From Taxawa tesnikishii (nom. ined.) (lineage: Eukaryota; Ascomycota; Dothideomycetes; Dothideales), in assembly GCA_030247885.1 (NCBI GenBank), contig JAPDRO010000030.1:62001-126000 (forward strand): a stretch of DNA of 64,000 nucleotides, written 5' to 3'. Positions 34,637 through 45,234 of the stretch are shown here, piece after piece. The stretch's first letter is position 1. The number at the start of each line of letters is the position of its first letter. Under the pieces are notes generated by a model. That model was not told the origin of the DNA. It did not search any database and worked only from the letters and a program-made list of their open reading frames with translations. The translations under genes and the position numbers were made by a program.

Positions 34637-36483
34637 ACGTGTTTCACAAGTAAGTCGGCCACCCAAGTGAGTCGGCCACCTCGCGAAACTAGAACACCTG
34701 CGCAGCAACATTGCGCAATGCCTCAACAACGCAACGTGCAATACACCTACACTGAAGGAGATATATACCTTGCTATCTCTGATATTACATCCAAGCAAAT
34801 TCAAAGCGAGAGACGCGCTGCAGCAGTATATACTGTGCCTCGATCAACGCTGCAAGACCGACGCGCTGGACGGCGCTCTCGACGCGACTACGAGCCGAAA
34901 TCAAAGCGCCTTACAAAACTAGAAGAGGAGGTGATAGTACAGCGTGTGCTAGACGAGAGTCTACGTGGCGTACCGCCCTCGAAGGGAAACATACGAGATA
35001 TGGCGGATAAACTGCTAGGAGAGCGTGATGGGAAGCCTGTTGGCAAGAACTGGGTTGACAACTTCATTAAGCGTACGCCTGAGCTACGAACGCGATGGAG
35101 CCGTCCGTACGATCGCCAGCGAGCTGCCTGCGAGGATCCGGCGGTTATCCAGCCCTGGTTCGCGCTTGTTCAGTCAATGAAGGCGAAGTATGGTATCTCA
35201 GATGAGGACACCTACAACTTTGATGAATCTGGCTTTCTAATGGGCAAGATATCGTCTCAGCTAGTTGTTACAGGCTCAGAGAAACCTGGTAAACAGAAGA
35301 AACTACAGCCTGGCGATCGCGAGTGGGTTACCTTGGTACAAGGCGTCGGGGCTACGGGGCGCGTTATCCCACCCTTCATCATCTTCGCAGGCAAGGTCCT
35401 TATCTCAACCTGGTTCAACGATCTACCTCGTGACTGGATTGTTGAGGTCTCCTCTACTGGCTGGACTAACAACAAGCTCGCGCTCGCGTGGCTTAAGCAC
35501 TTCGATGCGCATACGAAGGCTTATACTGTTGGGGCATATAGGCTGCTTATTATTGACGGCCACGAGAGCCACTGCTCGGTCGAATTCCAGGATTACTGTA
35601 AGGAGAACAACATTATAGCTCTCTGTATGCCTCCACACTCCTCGCACCTACTGCAGCCACTTGACGTCGTCTGCTACTCGCTGCTAAAGCGCCTGTATGG
35701 CGACGAGATCTCAGCCTTGGCACGCAGTCGCGTTTACTATATCACGAAAGAAACCTTCCTAACTGCCTTTAAAGCAGCTTTTAAGAAGGCGTTCACACAG
35801 GAGAATGTCTGCGCAGGGTTTCGAGGCGCTGGGCTAGTCCCATACAACCCAGAGGCTGTGTTATCGAAGCTGGATGTAAGGCTGCGTACGCCAACGCCGC
35901 CTGCACCAGGTACAGTCGAATGGGAGGCGAAAACACCGCGCAACGCCAGCGAAATAGAGGCGCAGTCAACGCTAATTCGAAATCGCATGCAAAAACATCA
36001 GGGGTCTCCAGCAAGCTCTTTGGATGAGCAGGTTAGGCAGCTGACCAAGGGCGCTCAGCAGATAGCGCATGAGATGGTGTTAATGCGCGAAGAAACAGCG
36101 CGTCTGCGAGACGCAATTGAGGCGGCCACAAAGCGCAAGAGCCGCAAAAGGCAATACGTACGGGCAGAGGAGACTCTAACAGTAGGTGAGGTAGCTGATC
36201 TGGTCGCTGCCAAGGAGGGTAGCAGTGGTAATGACGGCGAGAAGGCTGCGAAGAGGGTGCGCGTAGAGCGGCGTTGCGGCCGTTGCGGCGAGACTGGGCA
36301 TAACTCCCGCACCTGTAAAGTAGAAATAGAGGATGCAGAAGATAGCGACGTTTCTGAATAATTATATACTGTTCTATAGACTGCTGTAAAGTGTTGTAGT
36401 GTTGCGCAATGTTGCTGCGCAAGCGTTCTAGTTTCGTGAGGTGGCCGACTCACTTGGGTGGCCGACTCACTTGTGAAACACGT
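34637..36483 (+). mobile_element. Intact pogo/Fot1-type DNA transposon Y, copy 1 (1847 bp)
   Basis: Terminal inverted repeats of 82 bp (34637-34718 and 36402-36483) differ at four positions, all transitions, and begin ACGTGTTTCACAAGT. TA is duplicated at 34635-34636 and 36484-36485. The end contains AAGTRAGTCGGCCACC twice, 17 bp apart. The interior is one uninterrupted transposase gene. Unlike everything around it, it has normal CpA/TpG content and no sign of RIP. It is inserted in the old F1 fossil. The second copy is at 60121-61967. Confidence 0.95.
34718..36361 (+). CDS. Pogo/Fot1-type transposase with C-terminal zinc knuckle, 547 residues
   Basis: The first ATG (34718) opens the frame with MPQQRNVQYTYTEGD; the longer frame from 34667 begins with GTG inside the terminal repeat and is not a eukaryotic start. 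Domains in order: N-terminal Psq-type helix-turn-helix (about residues 10-50), CENP-B/Tc5-type DNA-binding domain (about 63-123, ending KNWVDNFIKRTPEL), DDE_1 catalytic core with Asp169 (FDESGF), Asp280 (DGHESH) and Asp316 (LQPLD), a D-D-35-D spacing, then a charged coiled-coil-like tail (about 440-500) and a CCHC zinc knuckle at residues 520-533 (CX2CX4HX4C). All three catalytic Asp are present and there are no stops, so the enzyme looks functional for cut-and-paste transposition at TA in the nucleus. The A of the start codon is the last base of the terminal repeat. Confidence 0.93.
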   Translation: MPQQRNVQYTYTEGDIYLAISDITSKQIQSERRAAAVYTVPRSTLQDRRAGRRSRRDYEPKSKRLTKLEEEVIVQRVLDESLRGVPPSKGNIRDMADKLLGERDGKPVGKNWVDNFIKRTPELRTRWSRPYDRQRAACEDPAVIQPWFALVQSMKAKYGISDEDTYNFDESGFLMGKISSQLVVTGSEKPGKQKKLQPGDREWVTLVQGVGATGRVIPPFIIFAGKVLISTWFNDLPRDWIVEVSSTGWTNNKLALAWLKHFDAHTKAYTVGAYRLLIIDGHESHCSVEFQDYCKENNIIALCMPPHSSHLLQPLDVVCYSLLKRLYGDEISALARSRVYYITKETFLTAFKAAFKKAFTQENVCAGFRGAGLVPYNPEAVLSKLDVRLRTPTPPAPGTVEWEAKTPRNASEIEAQSTLIRNRMQKHQGSPASSLDEQVRQLTKGAQQIAHEMVLMREETARLRDAIEAATKRKSRKRQYVRAEETLTVGEVADLVAAKEGSSGNDGEKAAKRVRVERRCGRCGETGHNSRTCKVEIEDAEDSDVSE

Positions 36484-36850
36484 TATTTCTTTTATTATAG
36501 TCTTTATAGCGCTTATTTCTTACGTATTTAACTCGAGTATATATACTACTATTACCTCTTTTTCTATCCTTTATAACTTCTTTAAATTAAGCTTATAATC
36601 GCGTTATATAAGCTTTTATTACGTCGTTATCTTAGTATTATTTAGGGGACATTAAATACTTTAAATATATATTTTATACTATTAAGAAAGGTTACCTAGG
36701 TAGCCTTAATAATAAGGTATAATATACCTTTATTATAAGTTAATTATATATTACATTATAGTAGTATTATTATAATAGTCTAAAATAGTTATAATATTAG
36801 TAAGAAGTAATTACTTAGTAATAGTAGTTGCTTAGTAATAAAACATGTTA

Positions 36851-38001
36851 TATACTTTTATAATAATCTAATTTAGACCTTTTATTACTTAATAACTTAC
36901 TATTAAATAGTACTAAGCTACGTAAAGTAAACGCGCTATTTAATTCTATAATTAAGGCGATTTAGAATGTTTTATTTCTATAATACCTTAGTAAAAGTAT
37001 ACGTATAAATTTACGTAATATATTAGCTAAAATAATACTTTATTAATTTAACTATTACTATAGTATTATAAACTTATACTCTTATTATAATATTATATAA
37101 TAAATGTCGTAATACTAAGATCTTACTAGCTATAAGAAATTAAATTATTAAAATAGTTATTACTAGTATACTATAATATTAAATACGTAAGATCTTTAAC
37201 TTTATAACTAGTACTATTAATACTACTATTAAAAGGTCCTCTTAATAACTATATAGTATCTCTAAATCTCGTATAAGTTATTTATAAGCTTATATAAAGC
37301 GTATAAAGCGTATAATTATATATTATATACGTAAATATTTATTTTATAATTATAGCTAGCTTTTAAAGGATTTCTAGTTAAATTATAGTTATATTATAGT
37401 CTATTAAGTTTTAAAGGACTAAAGTATTAAGGATTAAATTACTAAGAAAAAACCTTTATTATTAGAAGTCTTAGTTAAAAGGAAAAGAAAATAGTATAAA
37501 TTATATAAAGACTAAAGTATTAAAGACTAGCTAAAAGTTATCTTTTTAAATAAGTACTTTATAAAGTATAAATCTAGTAAACTAGCTACTTATATATAGC
37601 GTATTACTAGTTAAGTATACTAGAAAGATAAGGTTTAACTATTTAATAAGAGTAAGGGTATACGTATAATAATATAGGTTAGTATATATAGTAACTATAA
37701 GACTAAATTAATTATTATACGTAGGGATATAAAGTTAAAGATATAAAAGTACTTAGTAAACTTAGATATTAATACTCTTACTATAGGCCTACTTCCTATG
37801 TATTATAAGGACTTACTATTTTAGTAAGATAATACTTAAATATATATAGCTAAAAAGATAGTAACTTTTTTAGAAAGGAAAGTATTAAACTAATAAAAGA
37901 CTAGCTTATATACTTACTAGATTTAAACTCTATTAAGTATATATAAACTATACTCAAAAAGTAACTCTTTTAGCTATATTCTAGTATAAATTTATAGAGT
38001 A
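36851..38001 (+). mobile_element. Tc1/mariner-type (DDE_3) transposon fossil
   Basis: The plus-strand translation near 37790-37980 keeps the order of the Tc1 core: SKLR.., then QDN.QIYIAKK (the QDNAxxHTAKK block with the second acid), then a segment matching the Y.PDLNPIE block. The left tip may be AAAGTCTTCC at 22597, separated from this part by the old F1 insertion. The right part is interrupted by the F1 copy at 38002. Heavily RIP-mutated, dead; ends uncertain. Confidence 0.55.
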
Positions 38002-39846
38002 ACATATTTTATTACTAAGTAGTTTACTATTACTAAGTAGTTTACTCTTATTAATATTATAATTATTATAAACTATTATAATAATACCTTTATAATATAA
38101 CGCGTAATTAACTTATAATAAAAGTATATTATACTTTACTATTAAGGCTACTTAAGTAACTCTTCTTAATAGTTAAAGATACGTATTTAAGGTATTTAAT
38201 ATTCCTTAAATAACTCTAAAACGACGACGTAATAGAAAGCTTATATAATATAACTATAAGCCTAACTTAAAGAAGTTATAAAAGATAAAGGAAAAGGTAA
38301 TAATAGTACGTATACTCGAGTTAAACTTACGAGAAATAAGTACTATAAGAACTATAGTAAAAAAATAGCTAATAATTTACTAGCTATATATAATAAAGAG
38401 CCTATTAGTAAGTACTAAGTAAATAAGTTTAAGATATATACTAAGGAAGTTAAGCTTTAACGTAGTTATTTATATAATTATTAGCGAGCCTTAAACGAAG
38501 ACGTACATATTATAATACTCTAGTTTAAACTAGTTAAAAAGATAAAGAAAAAGTATAATATCTTAAACGAAGATATATATAACTTTAATAAGATAAGCTT
38601 TATAATAAGTATAATTAACGCTTAAATAGTCTTTATAGACTCTAAGAAACGAAGTAATTCTAAAAGATATAGCTAAGTAACTAAGAGTAAGTTATAATTA
38701 TTTAAGGTATTTACATTATTAAGTAAGTTATCTTACTCTTTACTATCTTTAGTAATAAGGTCCTTATATTAAGCTAGTATATAAACTTACTTTATAAATA
38801 AGTACTTAAGACTAGTACTAATAGTTAGATAATAAATAAGCTTACTTTAAAGTAGTTAAAGTACTTTAACGCGTATATAAAGGCGGTTAAGTAAATATAT
38901 ACTACCTACTAATTATAGATAGTTACGAGAGTTATAATAGTTACGACTTTTATAACTACTATAAAGAATAAAAGATTATTATTCTTTATATACTCTTATA
39001 CTTATTATACTTATTATAGCTACTTAACGTAGGCTATTTTACCCCTTAAAGTAAGTATATAATGCGGAAATTAATAGCTAGTTATAGTACTTTATTACGT
39101 AAGTTAAGAAAGAAGCCTTCTTACTAGTCTTTTATATTACTTTTAATAAGGTAGTTATAAAGAATAATATCTAAGTAAACTTTAGAGGCGCTAGATTAGT
39201 TCCTTATAACTTAGAGTAAGTACTATTAAAGCTTAACGTAGTACTTTATACGCTAATACTTATACTATTAGAAGTTACCTTATAAGAGTCTAAAATACTA
39301 GCTAATTTAAAGGAAATAAAAGCGTAAATAACGCTAGTTTACGAGCGTATATAACTATATAAAGATTTACCTATTTTACTTCTTTTATAAGCTATAAATT
39401 TACTTACTAAAGGTATAGTTATTATAAGTTATAAATTAGAGTTATAAATAAGGAAAATCGCAAGTCTTTAGAAGTTAATTAAGGCGTTAATAAAGTAACG
39501 TAATTATAAAAGAAAGTATATTTAAATAGAGAAAAGTCTTATAGTAAGTAATATATAGGATTTAATAGTTAATAAAGATAATAGTAATAATAAGAGTATT
39601 AAATAACTTATAAAGAAAATATATACGTAAAGGTACTATAAATATTATAGTAAGACTAGCTATAATACGCGTACTTATATTATAGAAATAGTAGATTTAA
39701 ATAATAGTAATACTTTTAAATAGTACTATAAGTTAAAGTATATTTTTATATAGTATTATAATATAGAGGTAATAGTCTATAATAGTTATAATATTAGTAA
39801 GGGCGAACCGCTTAGTAATAGTAGACTACTTAGTAATAAAATACGT
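38002..39846 (+). mobile_element. Family F1 pogo-like fossil, complete length 1845 bp
   Basis: Same structure and exactly the same length as the copy at 25232, with TA on both sides (38000-38001, 39847-39848). The left tip is mutated to ACATATTTTATTACTAAG and the right tip is close to the consensus. Transposase remnant on the plus strand with many RIP stops. Confidence 0.85.
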
Positions 39847-39848
39847 TA

Positions 39849-40420
39849 ATAATAATAACTTTATATATAAAAGAATAAAAGATACTCTTATATATACTTA
39901 AAATTATATTAGTAGTAATATAATATATAACTATATTATAAAGTATAGTAAATAGACTTTAAGCTTACCTTTAAAATAATAGCTAGTATACTATATACTA
40001 AAGAAAATTACTATTTTTAAGTTACTATATAAACTTCTAAGATTTAAATTATTTTATACTTAGTTTACTAGTTAATTACTAGTATTATAAGTATAAAGTA
40101 TAAAGTAATATATTAGAGAGTAAGCTTCTAAATTTAAAGGATTTATTAAAGGGTAAGTTTATATTTAATATAAAAGAAATACTTAAGATAATAAAGGTAA
40201 TTAAAGCGAATTTATTAACTAAAAAGCTATGTAAATAACTACGTAAGTATTTAATTAAAGAAGTAGTAAGAGAGAAAGAAGAAGAAGTAGCCGAAAATAT
40301 ATCTAGTAACTTAGATTTTAACTATATTATTATTACGACACGTAGATAGTAATTAAATCCGCGAAGGTAGTGAGTTAGTAGTTAACTACCCCACCTGGTT
40401 AACTACCCCGCGGTTTACGT
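39849..40420. mobile_element. Right part of a further pogo-like element (family F3)
   Basis: It ends at 40420 with a non-mutated terminus, CCCCGCGGTTTACGT, then TA. On the minus strand the end contains GGGGTAGTTAAC twice, 17 bp apart. The last 150 bp of the plus strand look Lys/Glu-rich, as in a transposase tail. The left part was not found and is presumably beyond the F1 insertion or lost. Confidence 0.5.
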
Positions 40421-40422
40421 TA

Positions 40423-40947
40423 TATTTATAGCGAGAACGTGCGGGGTTGACTTACTAATACAATTGTTGGCCTGATCCGAGAAATAGTGTGCACAACGCA
40501 ATGCAAGTCGAACGGACCGTATGAGAGCCCTCTTGGTTATTGACCCTGTCCCGCTCCTGCTGAAGGCTTCGCTCTATTCATCGGAGGGTGCTTAAGCGCG
40601 TACTAAGCATAGACGAATACCGACTACTAATCACCAATGGAGTAACAAGACTATTGGCACGACGAACTTGGTAGTGTACTAGTAGCACCATCCCTGCCAG
40701 TTAGGCCGAGGCCGTGTGCGTACTCCAACCGACTGCTACGCAGCGGTACCTTTGCACTTGAAGGAAAGGTAGTGATGAGGTTGGTTTGCCACCGCCATCG
40801 AATATGTTCCCTCCTTCTCATTTGCTTCATATGCGAGCTATACCACGTCTTTTTCGGGCAGGAAGAGTTTTTCATCCTGTCTGTTGCAGTACTCAGGTTC
40901 GAATGCGAAAGCTTCCGCACCCTTCTGAATCTTGAAGACACCGAAAG
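40423..40947. other. GC-normal spacer upstream of the Ppo relic
   Basis: It starts abruptly at the end of the AT-rich block. The frames at 40651-40941 (minus) and 40772-41113 (plus) show no protein blocks. It may contain the former promoter of the oxygenase gene. Confidence 0.4.
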
Positions 40948-43900
40948 ATGCCGTGCGCTCGGTCATTCCTCTCCGCCCTTTTGTGCTCTGCACTTATCTC
41001 GGCGGACCCGTGGCCGTACGATCGTTATCATAGCCAAAAACACAAGACTGTGTCGTTTCAAGCCAATCGCTCCCTGCCAGAGTTCGACTCCCAACCGGAT
41101 GATCTATTTGTAGCCTGGCTTCACGGCGTCATAGGCAGCCACTCAGAGTTGCAACTCGCCTTCAAAAACGAAACCATCCGGTCACACGTCACATCGATAG
41201 ACGAGCTTATTAACCATCTCGCCGTTCCGGACTCTGAGTCATAGCCACTGGAAAAGGGCTCGCTGTTCGGACCAATCCTTCCAAACTTCCCTCACCAGGA
41301 GGCCACACAGCTGTTCGAACACCTAGGATATCCTTTGGACCCTCGCTGCACGGTTGACCGAAACTGGTGGTAATACCGGACTCATGATAGATCGTGCAAT
41401 TGGCTTAAGAAAGACGAGACCTATGAAGGGGCGATCGGATCCGCGAAAGCGCGTGACTATAGCTAGCACTATTATGCTGACGGTATCTTAAAGCCCAGAG
41501 AGGGGCCTAATCCGCGGGCTGTTAGCAATGCGTTCTTCAAGAGGAAGAAAGCGTTGTATTATGAGCACACCCCGCTACTGTTGAGGATAATCGAAGTAAG
41601 ACGATACCGAATGTTCCTCTCGCTTCGTTCGCCTCGAGCCGACCCACACTGATACTGCAAAACAGTTCATCATGCACGATGTTACGTACAATTAAGATTC
41701 TACTAGCGAGTTCATTGATGTCGGTATGCTAGAAGATGAGAAGGATTTCTATCCCAATACGACACTGCGAGTATGGCGGACCGCAGCGGTTCCAGGTACT
41801 GGCTCGTCTAAGGAAAATCCCCGCGAAAACATCAACATGGCAACCACCTAGCTCGACATCTCATCTCTATACAGAAATACGCCCGAAGTTGCTAGCGCAC
41901 TGCACTCTTTTTCCAGTGGCAAGCTCCTCACGCAACAAGTTTAGACGCGTGGTACCAACGCCAAAAGTTCCTATCTCCCCTACAATTCCATGAACGTGCC
42001 CACTCGCACTAGGCCCGGGGTAGATGTTAAGACGTTGTTCGCGGGTGGTGATCCCCGAACCAATGAGGATTGGATGATGCTAGGCGTTTACACTCTGTTA
42101 TTAAGGGAGCATAACAGGTTGTGCGATATTCTCGCCAAACAACACCCCGAATATGATGCCGAGAAGATCTACCAGACAATCCGACTAGTCATATCAGCTA
42201 AATACGCTTTGATGGCCAATTCATACTAGATGGCCTACTAGACGGACAAGATGCCTTGGCCGCGCGATGATGGTATGGAATGAGACTACAAGGTTCTCTA
42301 ATGTTACTAACCCTGCCCCCTGGCTTCCCTTTATATCGACAGATGTACGGAGAGAGTGCGCTGAAGATCAATCCGGCAAACACTTACCCGTAGCCGCTGG
42401 TCACCAAGAGAGGCAAACATATAGTAGTCTCTGCGGAGATGGCTGTAATTCATCGCTTTCATGAGTTCAACATATCAAGCTTCCCGATTAAGGACGCCGC
42501 CAACAACACCCTTTGGGAGCAGGACTTGTTTAGGACAGGGTTCAATGCAAGTGGGTTTCTTCAGACCGGCCTTGAGAACGTGCTCCGCGGCATAGTCGCA
42601 TCTCATATCCCAAATTTCAAGCGCGGTGTAGACGAGAACTTCCGTACGGCTAGCGTTTACCGAGGCTAACCGTTTGATGTGGCAACATGGAGCATTATTC
42701 ACGAGCGTGAACAAGGTTTACCAACTTTCAACAACTATTTTCGAGCGTACAATGCAGAGGGTAAGTATTGCGCTAGAGGGGATACCTGATGAGACGGTTA
42801 CTAACCGACTTGCAGATCCGAATGTTGAAGTGCCCATACGTGAGCGTTTCGAGGACTTCTCGTCCGACCCGGAAATGGTAGATAACTTGAAGAAGCTATA
42901 TATCTCGCCGGACGACGTCGACCTCGTTGTCGGGATTTAGCTCGATAAAGAGATGTTCCCCGGTACTACTATGCCAAAAATTTGCTCTCATCATCTCTCT
43001 ATTTAGTCTCTTCGGGATGGGCAACTCGGATAGGTTCTCGATCGGTTTTAGTATGATGCGCTGTTTCCTCGTCGATAAGCCATGAGACTATTATCTAAGC
43101 AATGCTCTAGAGGAGCTTCTCTGGGCCCCCAAGAAGGTTCCCGGATTCCCTAATTTCCGCTTTTACGACACTTTCTGGATCAAAGAGCTCGACCTCCAAG
43201 CCCACGGGGCGAACCTGCTCTAGAGGTTGATTACGGAAAACAGTGAGATTAATTGCGTACGGCATTCGCCTCTGTTTCCGGCCGATCCCATCACAAACCC
43301 AATCCTTTGCTCCTTACCGAAAGCAAGTCCTAATGTCAAAGGACTCCTCTTCACTGGCTTGGAACTCGTACTTTCACTCGTTAGACAGAGACGCACAAAG
43401 CTCATGGTCTCCGCTATTGCTGTAGTTCTTGCGATCGTCGCTTTTACATAGTTGAAGAAAAACCATCGCCCTCTAGTACTAAGTGGCTAGCCTGTTCTTA
43501 GCAACGCCATAGCCTTTCAGAAAGACTTAAAGATACTCCTTCTAAGTGGCTTCCAGAAGTACGGCGCCACACTATCGAAAGCTTTTAGCATTAAGCTTGC
43601 ATTACTTACGCACTTTGTTATGACGTAGCCTGCTAACCTTGAGCTCATGAAAGAAGACGATGCTTACGAAGTGAAGTTTAGCCTCTACTGCTTCTTGCAA
43701 GCCATCAACTTCGCCATGATCACGAAGAAGGAGAATTTTGAGTCGGACCTCTACACGAAGATAATTCGCATGCATCTGAGCGACCTAGCCACTATCGTCG
43801 CTTTTGGAAAGGTCATGGAAGACGCGGCGAAGCTATATATCTCGACGAACCCACTTGTAGCAACAGGGTCATCGCGTCAATACGACAGCTTGGACGAATA

Positions 43901-44906
43901 TTTCGCCAAGTATATCACGTTTATCGTCTCTAGGTGCGTAGTTGGGCCGAGTGGCTATGACAACAGCGAGTTACTAGAAACCTTCTAGCAATTCAATGAT
44001 CATGCTGTAAAAGCTATGGGCATCTCTTCCTTGTTCCCTTATGCTTTTAGTTCCTGGCAGCTTTCGACGTGAATAAGGACTTCAAGACCGTTCGCAGCGT
44101 GCTTGGTCCTACAATTGCGGCTACTCGAAGAAGGGAGAAGGCTCATGGGACCTCGGTTGCGGATGTTGAGCCCCAATCCTTGCGTTTCATTATAGACGTT
44201 GAAGATAATTATAGGCGTGTTACTAGTAAGCTGGGTCATTTCAGTTCTTTATAAGCATGCGAACTACACCATTAACATCTCTGAATCATTCGTCAGATCT
44301 CATAGCTATTGTCGTCTGGGGCGGCCTCGTTAATCTCCAATTAACCCTCACGTCGACGATCCTCGACATTATCAACTAGCCTGGCCTACAAGACAGCGTT
44401 ATCTCCTCATCACTATTGGCCAACACCTCCAACCTCGACACCTTCTCCCCGAAACCCGGATGGGCTACCCTGCGCAGCGCAATGTTTGAATCTATAAGAC
44501 TCTATGGCCCAATTACCGGACCCGCGCGTATCTGCTCGGAAGCTATTGCGCTGCCCTCGGACCCCTGGCAGACTCTGCCGAAAGGTACTGTGGCGACGCT
44601 GTCGGCGTACTGGACGCACCGCCGGCGTCTGCGTGGGGAGCAAACGCTGCTAGCTAGCATCACGAGCGGTTTTTGGAGAAGGAGCCGCCCATCGGGGAGG
44701 TAGCATTTGTAACGTGGGGGCTCAAGGGCCCGCATACCTGCCCAGGTAGATGGTTCGCGCAGGCGGCGATTTAGATGCTTGTCAAGGTGTTGTTGGATAC
44801 TTATGCGTTTGAACCCGAGCGGGTGCTGCGAGATGAGGAGAAGTACACCTATTCTGCAGGGAATGTTAGTAGAAGGCAAGTAAGGACGACTGTATATAAG
44901 AGATAA
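40948..44906 (+). pseudogene. Psi-factor-producing (Ppo/linoleate diol synthase type) dioxygenase-P450 fusion, broken
   Basis: Blocks along 4 kb follow the family order: an N-terminal part from ATG 40948 (SLPEFDSQPDDLFVAWLHGVI), DVKTLFAGGDPRTNEDWMM and LREHNRLCDILAKQHP (41990-42229; heme peroxidase domain), RFHEFNISSFPIKD and LENVLRGIVASHIPNFKRGVDE (42439-42670), EVPIRERFEDFSSDPEMVDNLKK, then the P450 part with NFAMITKKENFESDLYTKIIR (43647-43988), ExxR as FESIR near 44490 and the heme block CPGRWFAQAA near 44740, ending at TAA 44904-44906. The enzyme would oxygenate linoleic acid and isomerise the hydroperoxide to oxylipins that control sporulation. Many stops and frame changes, mostly TAG or TAA at Trp or Gln sites, make it dead. 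The heme Cys is still encoded. Intron positions cannot be told from frame changes. Confidence 0.85.
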
Positions 44907-45090
44907 GATGAAGGGGGCTAGTTCATATGACTCTATGGACGTATTGCATGACTCTTTCAAACGACAAACGAGACACAATAATGTTACGTGCTACGTATAC
45001 CCTACTAAACTGCTACTTTGATAGACACGTCCGCTTAGCGGAACTAAGTATAAGGATTCGATATAAGTTGCTTGGCTATTTAGTACTGTA
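44907..45090. other. Short spacer
   Basis: Sequence after the stop of the Ppo relic up to the TA next to the F2 stub. Nothing recognised. Confidence 0.4.
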
Positions 45091-45184
45091 ACGTCAACCG
45101 CGGGGTAATATACTAGACGGGATAGTATATTATCAAAACGCGCGCTTCTTAAATTTAACTACTATCTACGAACTACGATGATAA
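45091..45184 (-). mobile_element. Family F2 terminal stub (94 bp)
   Basis: It starts ACGTCAACCGCGGGG right after TA and follows F2 for about 94 bp, to GAACTACGATGATAAC, then stops abruptly at GC-normal DNA. It may be the scar of a truncated element or of a breakpoint. Confidence 0.75.
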
Positions 45185-45234
45185 CCTAGAGACAAACAAC
45201 AAAGGCAACGAGTAAGACTACTTCCTAAAGTCCT

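Larger units (their letters stand above)
22615..36848 (-). mobile_element. Old family F1 pogo-like fossil split into five pieces by four later insertions
   Basis: It starts with ACGTATTTTATTA at 22615 and ends with the complement at 36848, with TA on both sides (22613-22614, 36849-36850). Pieces are 22615-22812, 24943-25231, 27079-27919, 34483-34636 and 36486-36848. Their lengths (198, 289, 841, 154, 363) add up to 1845, exactly the length of the uninterrupted F1 copies at 25232 and 38002. The insertions are F4 (22813), a forward F1 (25232), a Gypsy element (27920) and the intact Y element (34637), each with its own target duplication. The minus-strand transposase remnant carries RIP stops throughout. 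Confidence 0.88.

Noticed and set aside
34667-34717. Upstream extension of the transposase by 17 codons
   Set aside because: It starts with GTG within the terminal repeat; a eukaryotic gene should start at the ATG at 34718.
35257-36453. Open frames of 72 to 132 codons overlapping the transposase (both copies)
   Set aside because: They are shadows of the transposase gene in other frames; the same set appears in both copies only because the DNA is nearly identical.
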